A stretch of DNA of 64,000 nt from Brevundimonas sp. (GCF_029945885.1 NZ_JAQSDK010000001.1:1-64000), one strand, 5' to 3'. Counted from the stretch's first letter, positions 50,283-59,349 are shown. Notes: generated from the letters alone by a model not told the origin. Numbers and translations are program-made.

Positions 50283-52679
50283 ATGCGGATGCGTACAGGA
50301 CTGGTACTGGCGGTAATGGCCGGCCTGGCGGGCACGACCACGGCCCTGGCGCAACAGAGCGTCGGGCCGGTCGACCAGTCGACCGGCACGTTCGAGGACA
50401 AGTTCCGCCAGTTCGAGGGCGAGGACTGGCCCACCCCCACCGACTACCGCAACGCCTCGGGCGCGCCCGGCCACCGCTACTGGCAGCAGCAGGTCGACTA
50501 CGACATCGACGTGTCGCTGGACGAGACGCGCCGCACCCTGACCGGCACAGAACAGGTCACCTATCTCAACAACTCGCCCGACGCCCTCGGCTATCTGTGG
50601 CTGCTGCTGGATCAGCAGAACTACCGCCGCGACTCCCTGGCCGAACGCAGCCGAACCTACACCAATTCCGACACCGTCAGCGTCAGCGAGGTGTTGCGGG
50701 TGCAGCGGTTCCAGGACTGGGAAGGCGGCTTCAACGACCTGACGATCACCGGCCCCGACGGCCGGGCCGTGCCCTTCACCATCGTCGATTCCATGCTGCG
50801 GCTGGAACTGCCGCAACCGCTGGCGACCGGCGAGGCCTTCACCTTCACGATGAGCTTCACCCTGCCCCTGCCCGAGACCAATGTGGTCGGCGGCCGCAGC
50901 GGCTACGAGTGTTTCACCAAACCGGACGAGGACGGCAACTGCATCTTTCTGGCGGCCCAGTGGTTCCCGCGCCTGGCCGTCTATTCCGACTATGAGGGCT
51001 GGCACAACGCCCAGTTCCTCGGCTCGGGCGAGTTCACCCTCGAGTTCGGCGACTATGACGTCTCCATCACCGTGCCCGCCGACCACCAGGTCTCGGCCAC
51101 CGGCGAACTGGCCAATCCGGACATCCTGACCGCCGCCCAGCGCGAGCGCCTGGCCCGGGCCCGCACCGCCGACGCCCCGGTCTATGTCGTTACCCCGGCC
51201 GAGGCCGCCGCCGCCGAGGCCCGCCCGGCCCGTTCGGGCACCCGCACCTGGCGTTTCACCGCCGACAATGTGCGCGACTTCGGCTGGGCCAGTTCGCGCA
51301 AATTCGTCTGGGACGCGATGGGCGTGGATCAGGACAGCGCCGACCACCCGGTGGTCATGGCCATGTCCTTCTATCCGAAGGAGGCCCGCCCGCTGTGGGA
51401 CACCTATTCGACCCGGGCCATCGCCCACACCATCGACGTCTACAACCAGTTCGCCATCATCTACCCCTACCCCACGGCCCAGTCGGTCAACGGCCCCGTC
51501 GGCGGCATGGAATATCCGATGATCACCTTCAACGGGCCCCGGCCCGTGCGCGGTGACGACGGCCGGCTGACCTATACCGAACGCGCCAAGAACGGCCTGA
51601 TCGGCGTGGTCATCCACGAGGTCGGCCATTTCTATTTCCCGATGATCGTCAACTCCGACGAACGCCAGTGGACCTGGATGGACGAGGGGCTGAACAGCTT
51701 CCTTCAGTACGAGGCGCAAAAGCTCTGGGATCCCGACTTCCCCTCGCGCGGTGAGCCGCGCGACATCGTCGAATACATGGTCTCCGAGGACCAGGTCCCG
51801 GTCATGACCCAGTCCGACAGCCTGCTGCAGTTCGGCAACAACGCCTATGCCAAGCCGGCCACCGCCCTGGTGATCCTGCGCGAGACCGTGCTGGGCCGCG
51901 ACCTGTTCGACCGCGCCTTCCGCGAATATTCGCAGCGCTGGGCCTTCAAACGCCCGACCCCCTATGACTTCTTCCGCACCATGGAGGAGAGTTCGGGTGT
52001 CGACCTGGACTGGTTCTGGCGCGGCTGGTTCTATTCGACGGACCACGTCGACATCTCTCTGGACGGTGTCACCGCCGTCCGCCTCGCCCCGGCCGATCCC
52101 GAGGCCCGGGCCCGCGCCGACCGTGAGCGTTTCGCCGGCGAACCGGTCCCGACCACCGTGACCGGCAACCGCGGCATCGAGACGGTGATCGAACGCGATC
52201 CGGCCGTGCGTGACTTCTACAACGAGACCGATCGCTTCACCGTCACCGCGGCCCAACGCCGCGAGGCCGCCACCGCCGCCGCCCGCGCCGACGCCGACCG
52301 CCGCGCCGCCCAGGGCTTCGACGACAACATCTACCGCTTCACCTTCACCAACGTCGGCGGCCTGGTGATGCCGGTGATCCTGAAGCTGACCTACAGCGAC
52401 GGCTCGGACGAGACGATCCGCATCCCGGCCGAGATCTGGCGTCGCAACAGCCGCCAGGTCGTCTGGCAGCATGTGTCGTCGAAGACCCTGACCGGGGCCG
52501 AGATCGACCCCCTGTGGGAGACCGCCGACGCCGACCGCGCCAACAACGCCTATCCGCGCCGCATCGACCAGCAGTCGCTGCGCCTGTCGGGCGAGCGTCC
52601 GGCCGGCGAGAACCGCATGCGCGATTCCGACGTCGAGGTCAGCCCGGACTCGACCGCGACCCGGTCCAGCCGCCGATGA
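50283..52679 (+). CDS. M1-family metallopeptidase, exported
   Basis: This 798-residue protein has a signal peptide (TGLVLAVMAGLAGTTTALAQ) and the zinc site HEVGH plus the downstream Glu in WTWMDEGLNSF. The N-terminal region is the M1 beta-sandwich (YDIDVSLDETRRTLTGTEQV). GTG 50274 and ATG 50289 are alternative starts. It is probably periplasmic and trims peptides. The DUF6702 gene overlaps its stop. Confidence 0.9.
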   Translation: MRMRTGLVLAVMAGLAGTTTALAQQSVGPVDQSTGTFEDKFRQFEGEDWPTPTDYRNASGAPGHRYWQQQVDYDIDVSLDETRRTLTGTEQVTYLNNSPDALGYLWLLLDQQNYRRDSLAERSRTYTNSDTVSVSEVLRVQRFQDWEGGFNDLTITGPDGRAVPFTIVDSMLRLELPQPLATGEAFTFTMSFTLPLPETNVVGGRSGYECFTKPDEDGNCIFLAAQWFPRLAVYSDYEGWHNAQFLGSGEFTLEFGDYDVSITVPADHQVSATGELANPDILTAAQRERLARARTADAPVYVVTPAEAAAAEARPARSGTRTWRFTADNVRDFGWASSRKFVWDAMGVDQDSADHPVVMAMSFYPKEARPLWDTYSTRAIAHTIDVYNQFAIIYPYPTAQSVNGPVGGMEYPMITFNGPRPVRGDDGRLTYTERAKNGLIGVVIHEVGHFYFPMIVNSDERQWTWMDEGLNSFLQYEAQKLWDPDFPSRGEPRDIVEYMVSEDQVPVMTQSDSLLQFGNNAYAKPATALVILRETVLGRDLFDRAFREYSQRWAFKRPTPYDFFRTMEESSGVDLDWFWRGWFYSTDHVDISLDGVTAVRLAPADPEARARADRERFAGEPVPTTVTGNRGIETVIERDPAVRDFYNETDRFTVTAAQRREAATAAARADADRRAAQGFDDNIYRFTFTNVGGLVMPVILKLTYSDGSDETIRIPAEIWRRNSRQVVWQHVSSKTLTGAEIDPLWETADADRANNAYPRRIDQQSLRLSGERPAGENRMRDSDVEVSPDSTATRSSRR

Positions 52680-53176
52680 AACGCCTGCTGCTGAGCGCCC
52701 TTCTGGTCCTGGGTATGGCGACCCCGGCCCTGGCCCATCGCGGCCATGACGGCCTGACCGTCGTCGAGATCGACGGGGTTTCGGGCGCGGTCCGGGTCGA
52801 GCACCGCTTCGCCGCTCATGACGTCGAGCCGGCCCTGGTCTCCATCGCCCCCGGGGCCCAGCCCAGTCTCGACGATCCGGCCGCGGTTGCGGCACTCGAG
52901 GATCATCTGGCCGCGCGCTTCCGCCTCGACATCGACGGTCGAACCGTGGCGCTGACGCGCACTGCCACTGACCTGGCCGGCGACAATATCCGGATCCGTT
53001 TCGCCGGACAGGTTCCGCCTGGGAGCAGCGCGCATCAGATCACGGTCGACCTCGACTTCTTCCCCGGCGTCCACGACGACCAGGAACAGCAGGTCAATAT
53101 CCGTTCCGCCGGCGTGACCCGCAGCCTGGTCTTCCGGCCCGGCGACGCGGCCCGCAGCGTCCGGCTCCAGCCCTGA
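52676..53176 (+). CDS. DUF6702 family exported protein
   Basis: This 166-residue protein has a signal peptide (LLLSALLVLGMATPALAHRG), then a beta-rich domain (RVEHRFAAHDVEPALVSIAPGA, LDIDGRTVALT). It matches DUF6702, often found next to M1 peptidase genes. The ATG overlaps the peptidase stop by 4 bp, so they are translationally coupled. Function unknown; it could be a periplasmic partner of the peptidase. Confidence 0.82.
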   Translation: MKRLLLSALLVLGMATPALAHRGHDGLTVVEIDGVSGAVRVEHRFAAHDVEPALVSIAPGAQPSLDDPAAVAALEDHLAARFRLDIDGRTVALTRTATDLAGDNIRIRFAGQVPPGSSAHQITVDLDFFPGVHDDQEQQVNIRSAGVTRSLVFRPGDAARSVRLQP

Positions 53177-53185
53177 ACCCGGCGG

Positions 53186-53329
53186 TCAGCCCGGCCCGGT
53201 AGGCCCGGGCTTGAGGTTGCTGACACTCGTGTTGCGCGACGGGCAGGCCGCCGGACCCGCCGGTCGCGGCCGTGCCTCCGGGGCCATCAGCCGGGCAATG
53301 GCGCGGCAACCTGTGACCAGAAGGATCAT
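53186..53329 (-). CDS. Possible 47-residue ORF behind a Fur-like box
   Basis: On the minus strand an ATG at 53329 is preceded by GGGAG (7 bases) and, 17 bp further, by a Fur-like box. The product would begin MILLVTGCRAIARLM and become Pro/Ala-rich. It does not match HemP or another small iron protein I know. The gap of about 230 bp has no other gene, so the box must control this ORF, a small RNA, or nothing. Low confidence. Confidence 0.3.
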   Translation of the reverse strand: MILLVTGCRAIARLMAPEARPRPAGPAACPSRNTSVSNLKPGPTGPG

Positions 53330-53345
53330 TGACGACTCCCGCAAA

Positions 53346-53360
53346 TGCGAATGAGTCGCA
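53346..53360 (-). promoter_or_regulatory. Fur-like box 1
   Basis: TGCGAATGAGTCGCA is an inverted repeat closely matching TGCGAACGATTTGCA before bfd at 56820. It lies 17 bp upstream of the possible small ORF. Fur is inferred from the bfd-bfr context. Confidence 0.4.
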
Positions 53361-53409
53361 GGATTGCAGGCGGTGGCCGATCCGGCAAGCCCGCAAACGG
53401 AACCCCCGC

Positions 53410-54288
53410 CTAGCGCAGATCCACCGACTGGGCGATCCGCTCGGCCAGGGCCCGGTCAGCCCCCTCCAGGCTGGCGACCCAGACATGGATTTCCCGAGGC
53501 GCAGTGGCCCGCTGGAACAGATGCTCCATCGCATGCCGCCCGTCCGCCTCGGTGACGACGACGGAGGCACGACCCGCTACTTCGGCCAACTGGCCGTCAT
53601 AGATCGGGAATTGCGACGCCGGACCGGCATAGATCATCACGAACGGCGTGGTCCCGCGCCGCACCGAATAGATGGTGAAGTCCGGCCCCGGCCGACCGGT
53701 ATCGAGATCGAACCCCTCGGGCAGGTCGAGGCGGAACGGCAGGGCCGCACGGGCCGTCGCGTCCAGCGGACGATAGGCCGGGCCCACCGGTTCCGGCCTT
53801 GCAACGACCGGGGCGACGGGTGCGATCACAGGGACCGTTGCCACCGGAGCCGGTCGCGCTTCCGGCGTCGATGTCGGCGCAGGTGTCCTGACCGGTGCCG
53901 GAGCCGGAGCCGGGACGAGCGTCGGTGTCGGCGCAGGGCCCCTGACCGGTGCCGGAGCCGGAGCCGGGACGAGCGTCGGTGTCGGCGCAGGGCCCCTGAC
54001 CGGTGCCGGTGCCGGAGCCGGGACGAGCGTCGGTGTCGGCGCAGGGCCCCTGACCGGTGCCGGTGCCGGGACTGGCGTCGGGGCGGGTGCCGGGACTGGC
54101 GTCGGGACTGGCGTCGGGGCGGGTGTCGGGGCGGGTGTCGGGGCGGGTGTCGGGGCGACGAAGGGCGGGCCGCCGTTCAGCGCCCGGGTCAGGTCGGTGG
54201 CTGACGGTGCCTGGGTCAACGGCGGGCTCTGGGCGGCGACCGGCGTGGCGAGCAGCAGCAGGATGGCGGCGGAGCTGGGAATTTTCAT
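53410..54288 (-). CDS. Exported Pro/Ala-repeat protein with C-terminal domain
   Basis: This 292-residue protein has a signal peptide (SSAAILLLLATPVAAQ), a PAPT-type repeat region (about 35-140, three identical 18-residue units VRGPAPTPTLVPAPAPAP and degenerate ones), and a C-terminal globular part (FRLDLPEGFDLDTGRPG, FVMIYAGPASQFPIYDG). The repeat is probably a flexible spacer across the periplasm or cell wall. The C-terminal part is unrecognised. Start 54288 opens the signal peptide. Confidence 0.75.
   Translation of the reverse strand: MKIPSSAAILLLLATPVAAQSPPLTQAPSATDLTRALNGGPPFVAPTPAPTPAPTPAPTPVPTPVPAPAPTPVPAPAPVRGPAPTPTLVPAPAPAPVRGPAPTPTLVPAPAPAPVRGPAPTPTLVPAPAPAPVRTPAPTSTPEARPAPVATVPVIAPVAPVVARPEPVGPAYRPLDATARAALPFRLDLPEGFDLDTGRPGPDFTIYSVRRGTTPFVMIYAGPASQFPIYDGQLAEVAGRASVVVTEADGRHAMEHLFQRATAPREIHVWVASLEGADRALAERIAQSVDLR
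53890..54051. repeat. Three 54-bp tandem repeats in the Pro/Ala-repeat gene
   Basis: Three near-identical 54-bp units (53890-53943, 53944-53997, 53998-54051) encode 18 residues each, with a partial fourth and shorter 12-bp repeats to about 54155. Units differ at only one or two positions, suggesting recent expansion and possible length variation between strains. Confidence 0.85.
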
Positions 54289-54356
54289 ATCCGGACCATC
54301 GCTCCGGATCGGGGCGATCACAAGACCTCGAGGCCAGCTGGCCGTCCCTGGCCGGA

Positions 54357-56042
54357 TCAGGCCGCGGGCAGTTCGATCCAGAAGGTGGCCCCCTCACCGG
54401 TTTGAGAAATCACCCCGATGGTGCCGCCCTGCAGTTCGGTCAGCCGCTTGGCCAGGGCCAGACCGATGCCATGCCCCTCGACCGTGGTTCGCTCGAGCCC
54501 CAGCCGGTTGAACGGCTCGAACAACTGCGCCTGTTTATCAGCCGACAGGCCGGGTCCCTTGTCGATGATCTCGATGCGGACGACGTGATCGACCCGGCTG
54601 GCCCGGAAGACGATCGACCCGCCCGAGGCTCCGTATTTGACCGCGTTCGAGGCCAGGTTGGCCACCACCTGGGCCAGACGTTGGGAATCGGCCAGGGCCA
54701 CCAACCCGTCGCCCAGACACACCAGCTCCAGCTTCAGGTCACGGGACTCCGGCCGCAGCGCCACGGCCCGGCGCACATCCTCCATCACCCCACGCACATC
54801 GGTGGGGCGCAGCTCGACCTTGACCGCGCCGGACTCGGCCCGGGCCACATCCAGCAGGTCATGGGACAGGGCCTCGACCTGACGCGCGGTCTTGACCAGC
54901 ATCTCGGCCATCTCGGCCTGGATCGGGGTGATCGGACCCAGTTGCCCGGTCTGCCACAGCTCGCCGATGCCGATGATGCCCCCGACCGGGCTTTTGACCT
55001 CATGGGCCACATTGGCCAGCAGCCGTGACTTGGCCTCCGAGGCCCGTTCGGCGCGGGCCTGACCCGCCCGGGCACGATCGGCCAGCCGGTCGCGCTCCTC
55101 CAGCAGCGAGGCGACCAGAAGCACGGGCAGATAGCCCAGAAGCACCAGCATCTGCGCCATCAGGGCGCGATCCGCGCCCTGGAAGCGCACGGCATAGGGG
55201 CCGAAACCCGCCATACTGCCGCCGACCGCCAGGATGGTGACGATCAGCAGCGCTGCCGTCAGCCCCAGAACCCGCAACCGCACGGCGATGACCAGCAGGA
55301 TCGGCAGGACGACAAACCCCAGCGGCAGGCTCAGCCGCGAGAAGATGGCGGTGCTGACGGCGGTCAGCAGCGCCAACAGGAGAACCGTCTCCAGCAGTTT
55401 CATCGGCCGGGCGATCATCGCCAGATTGCGACGGGTCACGGCCAGGCCGAAGGCACCGATGACGGCGATTCCCATCGCGTGTCCCAGCCACCATGTGCCG
55501 AACGAATAGGCGAAATCGGCCCCGTTCAGCACACTCAGAAAGGCCGAGGTAAACAGTCCGGCCGGAATCGGGGCCAGGACGGCGGCGCTGAGCAGGAACC
55601 GGCCGGTCCCCTCAACGCTGGACAGATTCAGGCTCGGGGCGAACCGCCGGGCCAGCAGAACGGCCCCGACGATCTCGATCATATTGGCCGCGGTGAACAT
55701 GATCGCCAGCGACGTTGGATTACCGGCGAGGAATTCCCCGACCAGCACCCCGACCGCGATCAGACTGCCGAAACACAGGTCGTACATCGGGCCGCGGGCA
55801 TTGCGCAGCCAGACCACGACCGCCAGCCCCCCGGCCCCCCAAAGGGCGGCGACCAGACCGGCCGAGCGCGAGAACTCGATGGCCAGCACCACGAGGATAA
55901 CCACCCCGACGGCGGCGATAACCGGGGCCAGCGGCTCGTTGAAAAAGGCGGCCGCGCTGCTCCGTCCGGCGCGGGCCGTGCGGGCGGCAACCGGCTCCTT
56001 TCGGACAGGGTCAGCGGACGGGTCCGCAGGGCTCGCAGTCAT
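54357..56042 (-). CDS. MASE1-type sensor histidine kinase
   Basis: This 561-residue protein has eight predicted N-terminal membrane helices of MASE1 type (about 30-310), then HisKA (RLLANVAHEVKSPVGGIIGIG with the phospho-acceptor His) and an ATPase domain (ASNAVKYGASGGSIVF, DKGPGLSADKQAQLFEPF, TVEGHGIGLALAKRLT). Start 56042 is chosen over 56060. There is no adjacent response regulator. The ligand is unknown. Confidence 0.88.
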   Translation of the reverse strand: MTASPADPSADPVRKEPVAARTARAGRSSAAAFFNEPLAPVIAAVGVVILVVLAIEFSRSAGLVAALWGAGGLAVVVWLRNARGPMYDLCFGSLIAVGVLVGEFLAGNPTSLAIMFTAANMIEIVGAVLLARRFAPSLNLSSVEGTGRFLLSAAVLAPIPAGLFTSAFLSVLNGADFAYSFGTWWLGHAMGIAVIGAFGLAVTRRNLAMIARPMKLLETVLLLALLTAVSTAIFSRLSLPLGFVVLPILLVIAVRLRVLGLTAALLIVTILAVGGSMAGFGPYAVRFQGADRALMAQMLVLLGYLPVLLVASLLEERDRLADRARAGQARAERASEAKSRLLANVAHEVKSPVGGIIGIGELWQTGQLGPITPIQAEMAEMLVKTARQVEALSHDLLDVARAESGAVKVELRPTDVRGVMEDVRRAVALRPESRDLKLELVCLGDGLVALADSQRLAQVVANLASNAVKYGASGGSIVFRASRVDHVVRIEIIDKGPGLSADKQAQLFEPFNRLGLERTTVEGHGIGLALAKRLTELQGGTIGVISQTGEGATFWIELPAA

Positions 56043-56111
56043 CGGGTCAGGTCTCGGCACACCAAATTCAGCCTGTAGCCATGCACAGGCTTCACTAATA
56101 TCCCCTGAAAT

Positions 56112-56771
56112 TCAGGGATTCACCGTCAGGACGGCGACGATCTCCGCCACGGCCGCTCCCGGTCCCTGCGGATGACTCCAGACCGCGGCGCTGACCGCCA
56201 CGAAATCCGCCCCCGCCCGCGCCAGGTCTGCGGCATTGGCCGCGGTGATCCCACCGATCGCCACGCAGGGAATCTCGACCGTCTCCTGCCAGATCGTCAG
56301 AACCTCCGGTTCGGGACGATGGGTCGTCGCCTTGGTCGCGGTCGGGAAGAAGGCCCCGAAGGCGACATAGTCCGCCCCCGCCTCGGCCGCCTCCATCGCC
56401 AGTTCGCGACTGTCGTGACAGGTCACGCCGATCATGGCCTCCGGGCCCATCAACCGGCGAGCCTCGGCCACGGAGGCGTCAGACTGGCCCAGATGGACGC
56501 CGTCACAGCCGGAACAGGCCGCCAGGTCCGGTCGATCATTGAGAATCACGGCCACGCCCCGCGCCTGGGCAACCGGTTTCAGCGCCGCCACCGCCGCCAG
56601 CACGGTCGCATCATCGGCCTCCTTGAGCCGGATCTGCAGCGCCGCCACCTCGCCGGCGTCCAGCGCCGCCTCCAGATCGCGCGCAAAGGCGTCGAGGTCC
56701 GGGATGGCCGGCGGCGTGATCAGATACAGGCGACAGGGCGGACGGGGCGGGATCGGGGGGGTGCGGGCCAT
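56112..56771 (-). CDS. thiE: Thiamine phosphate synthase
   Basis: This 219-residue TIM-barrel enzyme shows the ThiE pattern: [17 protein letters not shown] near residue 46, [29 protein letters not shown], and [29 protein letters not shown]. It joins hydroxymethylpyrimidine diphosphate and thiazole phosphate. It is a single gene diverging from bfd with a 121-bp spacer. Confidence 0.93.
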   Translation of the reverse strand: MARTPPIPPRPPCRLYLITPPAIPDLDAFARDLEAALDAGEVAALQIRLKEADDATVLAAVAALKPVAQARGVAVILNDRPDLAACSGCDGVHLGQSDASVAEARRLMGPEAMIGVTCHDSRELAMEAAEAGADYVAFGAFFPTATKATTHRPEPEVLTIWQETVEIPCVAIGGITAANAADLARAGADFVAVSAAVWSHPQGPGAAVAEIVAVLTVNP

Positions 56772-56819
56772 GGCTCTCGCTGGGACAATCAGGCGCGCAC
56801 GTCAACGCCCGGTCAACAA

Positions 56820-56834
56820 TGCGAACGATTTGCA
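56820..56834 (+). promoter_or_regulatory. Fur-like box upstream of bfd-bfr
   Basis: TGCGAACGATTTGCA is an inverted repeat (TGCGAA/TTTGCA around 3 bases) about 60 bp before the bfd start. A second possible Fur half-site, CCATTATCAA, occurs at 56861-56870. Iron control of bfd-bfr is typical; whether Fur or Irr binds is not shown. Confidence 0.5.
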
Positions 56835-56892
56835 GTCGCTTGTATTGGTGCTATAGAGAACCATTATCAACACCCGACGGGAATCGCCTTCC

Positions 56893-57078
56893 GTGTATGT
56901 CTGCAACTGCAACGGCCTGCGCCAGCGTGACGTCGCCTTCGCCATCGAGGCCGGGGCGACCCGGCCGCGCGAAATCTTCGCCAGCAACCAGTGCGCCGCC
57001 CAGTGTGCTAAATGTGTTTGCGAGATGCGGCAGATGATTCAGGACAGCCGACAGGCGTTCGCTCTGGCCGCCGAATAG
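56893..57078 (+). CDS. bfd: Bacterioferritin-associated ferredoxin Bfd
   Basis: This 61-residue [2Fe-2S] protein has cluster Cys in MYVCNCNGL and CAAQCAKCVCEM. Bfd reduces the iron core of bacterioferritin to release iron. The start is GTG at 56893, which matches the family's MYVC N-terminus. bfr follows 13 bp later on the same strand. Confidence 0.92.
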   Translation: MYVCNCNGLRQRDVAFAIEAGATRPREIFASNQCAAQCAKCVCEMRQMIQDSRQAFALAAE

Positions 57079-57091
57079 CAAGGCGAAGACC

Positions 57092-57592
57092 ATGAAGGGC
57101 GACCCCGCGATCATTCGCACCCTCAATGCGGTGCTGACCAACGAGCTGACGGCGGTGAACCAGTATTTCCTGCACGCCCGCATGTTCGAGAGCTGGGGTC
57201 TGAAACACCTCGGCCAGGTCATCTACGACGAATCGATCGGCGAGATGAAACACGCCGACAAGCTGATCAAGCGGGTGCTGTTCCTCGACGGCCTGCCCAA
57301 TATGCAGGACCTGCACAAGCTGAAGATCGGCGAGGCCGCGATCGAATGCCTCGGGGCCGACCTGCAGCTGGAACTGGGCGGTCGCAAGACCCTGATCGAC
57401 GGTATCGCCCAGTGCGAGGCCGGGGCCGACTACATCAGCCGCCAGATCCTGACCGAGATCCTCGCCGACACCGAGGAGCATATCGACTTCCTCGAGGCCC
57501 AGTTCAAACTGATCGAACAGCTGGGCGAGCCCAACTATCTGCAGTCCGCCATGACCGAGATCGCCCCCGACCGCAGCGCCACCGGCAACTGA
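57092..57592 (+). CDS. bfr: Bacterioferritin
   Basis: This 166-residue bacterioferritin has ferroxidase ligands in LTNELTAVNQYFLHARM, YDESIGEMKHADKL and LTEILADTEEHIDFL, plus a heme-ligand Met in IGEMKHADKLIKR-type context. It stores iron in a 24-subunit shell. The order bfd-bfr is usual, and both are probably under the Fur-like box upstream. Confidence 0.94.
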   Translation: MKGDPAIIRTLNAVLTNELTAVNQYFLHARMFESWGLKHLGQVIYDESIGEMKHADKLIKRVLFLDGLPNMQDLHKLKIGEAAIECLGADLQLELGGRKTLIDGIAQCEAGADYISRQILTEILADTEEHIDFLEAQFKLIEQLGEPNYLQSAMTEIAPDRSATGN

Positions 57593-57593
57593 T

Positions 57594-58319
57594 CTACAGC
57601 ACCTCGCGCCGGCCGAGATGGGCCACCGCCAGGATCAGCACCACCAGCCCCAGACCACCGCCCAGACTCAGGGCGGTGGTCACCCGCCAGCTGTCGGTCG
57701 CCAGCATGTTGACCGGCATCTGCCAGGGGAAGAACACGCCCTGTTTCGCCGCCGTGGCCACCACCGAGAAGAAGGTCCCGCCGATCCCAAGCACCAGGGC
57801 CGGCACGAAGCTGGCGAACCGCAGGGCGGTCCAGAACTGCAGGGCCACCATCAGCAGACCGGCCAGCCAGACCTTGCCCCACAGCACCAGACTGCCGCCA
57901 ACATCCAGCGTCCCGGTCGGGGCCAGCGCAGGCTTGATCGCCGCCGCAACCGATACCGCCCCGATGGTGAGGAGCAGATTCAGCAGGCTCATCACCGCCA
58001 CCAGCCCCAGAACGCAGACCGCCTTGGCTGCATAGATCTGCCAGCGCGGCAACGGCAGGGCCCGCAGATGATCCCAGGACCGCGGCCCGTGCTCCATATT
58101 GGCGACCAGGGCCGTCAGGGCGGTCACGCTCATCGGCAACATGAAGAAGGCCCAGATCCCGGTTGAGCCCATCAGCAGACGGTCCCAGGGCTGGGCCTCC
58201 GCCCCGCGCAGCATGTTGAAGAAGATGAAAATTCCGATCAAGGACGGGGCGGCCAACGCCAGCACCAGGGCCAGCGACCGGTTCAGCTTGCGCAGTTCAA
58301 CGGACAGGACGGCCAGCAT
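57594..58319 (-). CDS. ABC-2 type transporter permease
   Basis: This 241-residue protein has six predicted membrane segments (for example ALVLALAAPSLIGIFIFFNML, FFMLPMSVTALTALVANM, VLGLVAVMSLLNLLLTIGAV). ABC-2 permeases of this kind serve in export or immunity to peptides and antibiotics. It overlaps the ATPase gene by 1 bp, and its stop comes 1 bp after the bfr stop on the opposite strand. Confidence 0.88.
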   Translation of the reverse strand: MLAVLSVELRKLNRSLALVLALAAPSLIGIFIFFNMLRGAEAQPWDRLLMGSTGIWAFFMLPMSVTALTALVANMEHGPRSWDHLRALPLPRWQIYAAKAVCVLGLVAVMSLLNLLLTIGAVSVAAAIKPALAPTGTLDVGGSLVLWGKVWLAGLLMVALQFWTALRFASFVPALVLGIGGTFFSVVATAAKQGVFFPWQMPVNMLATDSWRVTTALSLGGGLGLVVLILAVAHLGRREVL

Positions 58320-59257
58320 CAGACGGTCTCCTTGAGACGGGCGGGATCCACGGCCGACACCTGACGATAGATGCCTTCCAGCGAGCGGGCCCGGGGCCCG
58401 ATGGCGAACACCGCCACCCCGGCCTCCACAAGGGCGCGGTTCAGTCCGGCGCAGGCGCGGTCATGGTCGTCGCCGCGTCGCAGCTGCGCCACCAGTTCCC
58501 CGCCCTGTTCCGACAGGGTCAGATCATGACCGCGCAGCACCGCCGCAGCCCGCGCCGCATCATCGACCCGCAGCGCGATTTCAGGAGCCAGGTCGGCCTT
58601 CAGCCGCGCCAGCGGCCCCTCCAGCACCAGCCGCCCCTCATGGAGGATGCCGATATGGCTGGCGGTCTGTTCGATCTCGCCCAGCAGATGGCTGGATAGC
58701 AGAACGGTCGCCCCGGTGCGCTCCGGCAGGGCCTTCAGGAACCGCCGCATATCGGCGATGCCGTCCGGGTCCAGCCCGTTGGTCGGCTCGTCCAGCACCA
58801 GCACCGACGGTGCCCCCAGCAGGGCCCGCGCCAGCCCCAGCCTCTGGCGCATGCCCAGGGAATAGTCCGACACCCGCCGACGGGCGACATCGGTCATCTC
58901 GACCACCTCCAGCACCCGGTCGATCTCCGCGGCCGGCAGGCCCAGCAGGGTCCGGGTCAGCGCCAGATTCTCCCGACCGGTCAGATTGCCGTAGAAGCCA
59001 TGCGCCTCCAGCAGCGCGCCCACCCTCCGCGCCGCGCCGATGCGATCGCGCCGCACATCGATGCCGGTGATCCGGGCCGTCCCGGCGCTGGGTCGGATCA
59101 GGCCCAACAGCATCTTCAGCGTCGTCGTCTTCCCTGCCCCATTGCGTCCGAGGAAGCCGTAGACGGCCCTGTCCGGGACCGACATTGACACGGCGTCGAC
59201 CGCCAGGTGTCGGCCGAAGCGACGGGTCAGACCCTCTGTCTCGATGGCGACCTTCAT
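58319..59257 (-). CDS. ABC transporter ATPase (ABC-2 exporter)
   Basis: This 312-residue ATPase has Walker A GRNGAGKTTTLKML, signature YSLGMRQRLGLARALLG and Walker B VLVLDEPTNGLDPDG. It pairs with the permease downstream. A perfect CtrA-type box and an AT-rich region lie between it and the divergent DUF2975-Xre pair, so the four genes may share regulation. The exported substrate is unknown. Confidence 0.93.
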   Translation of the reverse strand: MKVAIETEGLTRRFGRHLAVDAVSMSVPDRAVYGFLGRNGAGKTTTLKMLLGLIRPSAGTARITGIDVRRDRIGAARRVGALLEAHGFYGNLTGRENLALTRTLLGLPAAEIDRVLEVVEMTDVARRRVSDYSLGMRQRLGLARALLGAPSVLVLDEPTNGLDPDGIADMRRFLKALPERTGATVLLSSHLLGEIEQTASHIGILHEGRLVLEGPLARLKADLAPEIALRVDDAARAAAVLRGHDLTLSEQGGELVAQLRRGDDHDRACAGLNRALVEAGVAVFAIGPRARSLEGIYRQVSAVDPARLKETV

Positions 59258-59309
59258 GATCCAGGCTCGTTTTGTTTAACTCTTAGATAAAGTTGCAAAC
59301 GACCGGTCT

Positions 59310-59324
59310 TTAAGTCAAGATTAA
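59310..59324. promoter_or_regulatory. Perfect CtrA-type box TTAA-N7-TTAA between divergent genes
   Basis: TTAAGTCAAGATTAA fits the CtrA consensus exactly and lies within the larger inverted repeat CTTTAA-N7-TTAAAG (59308-59326). A degenerate second copy, TTAA-N7-ATAA, is at 59276-59290. It sits 26 bp before the DUF2975 start and 53 bp before the ABC ATPase start. Alternatively it could be the operator of the Xre-type regulator encoded next door. Confidence 0.5.
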
Positions 59325-59349
59325 AGAAAAGACAGATTTGGAGCGCCGC

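Noticed and set aside
50241-52895. 884-residue open frame on the minus strand
   Set aside because: It is antisense to the M1 peptidase with HEVGH motif and signal peptide; no domain in the minus-strand translation.
53186-53329. Assignment of the small ORF as HemP
   Set aside because: The HemP core with its LRLTR-type and C-terminal lysine motif is absent in all three frames.
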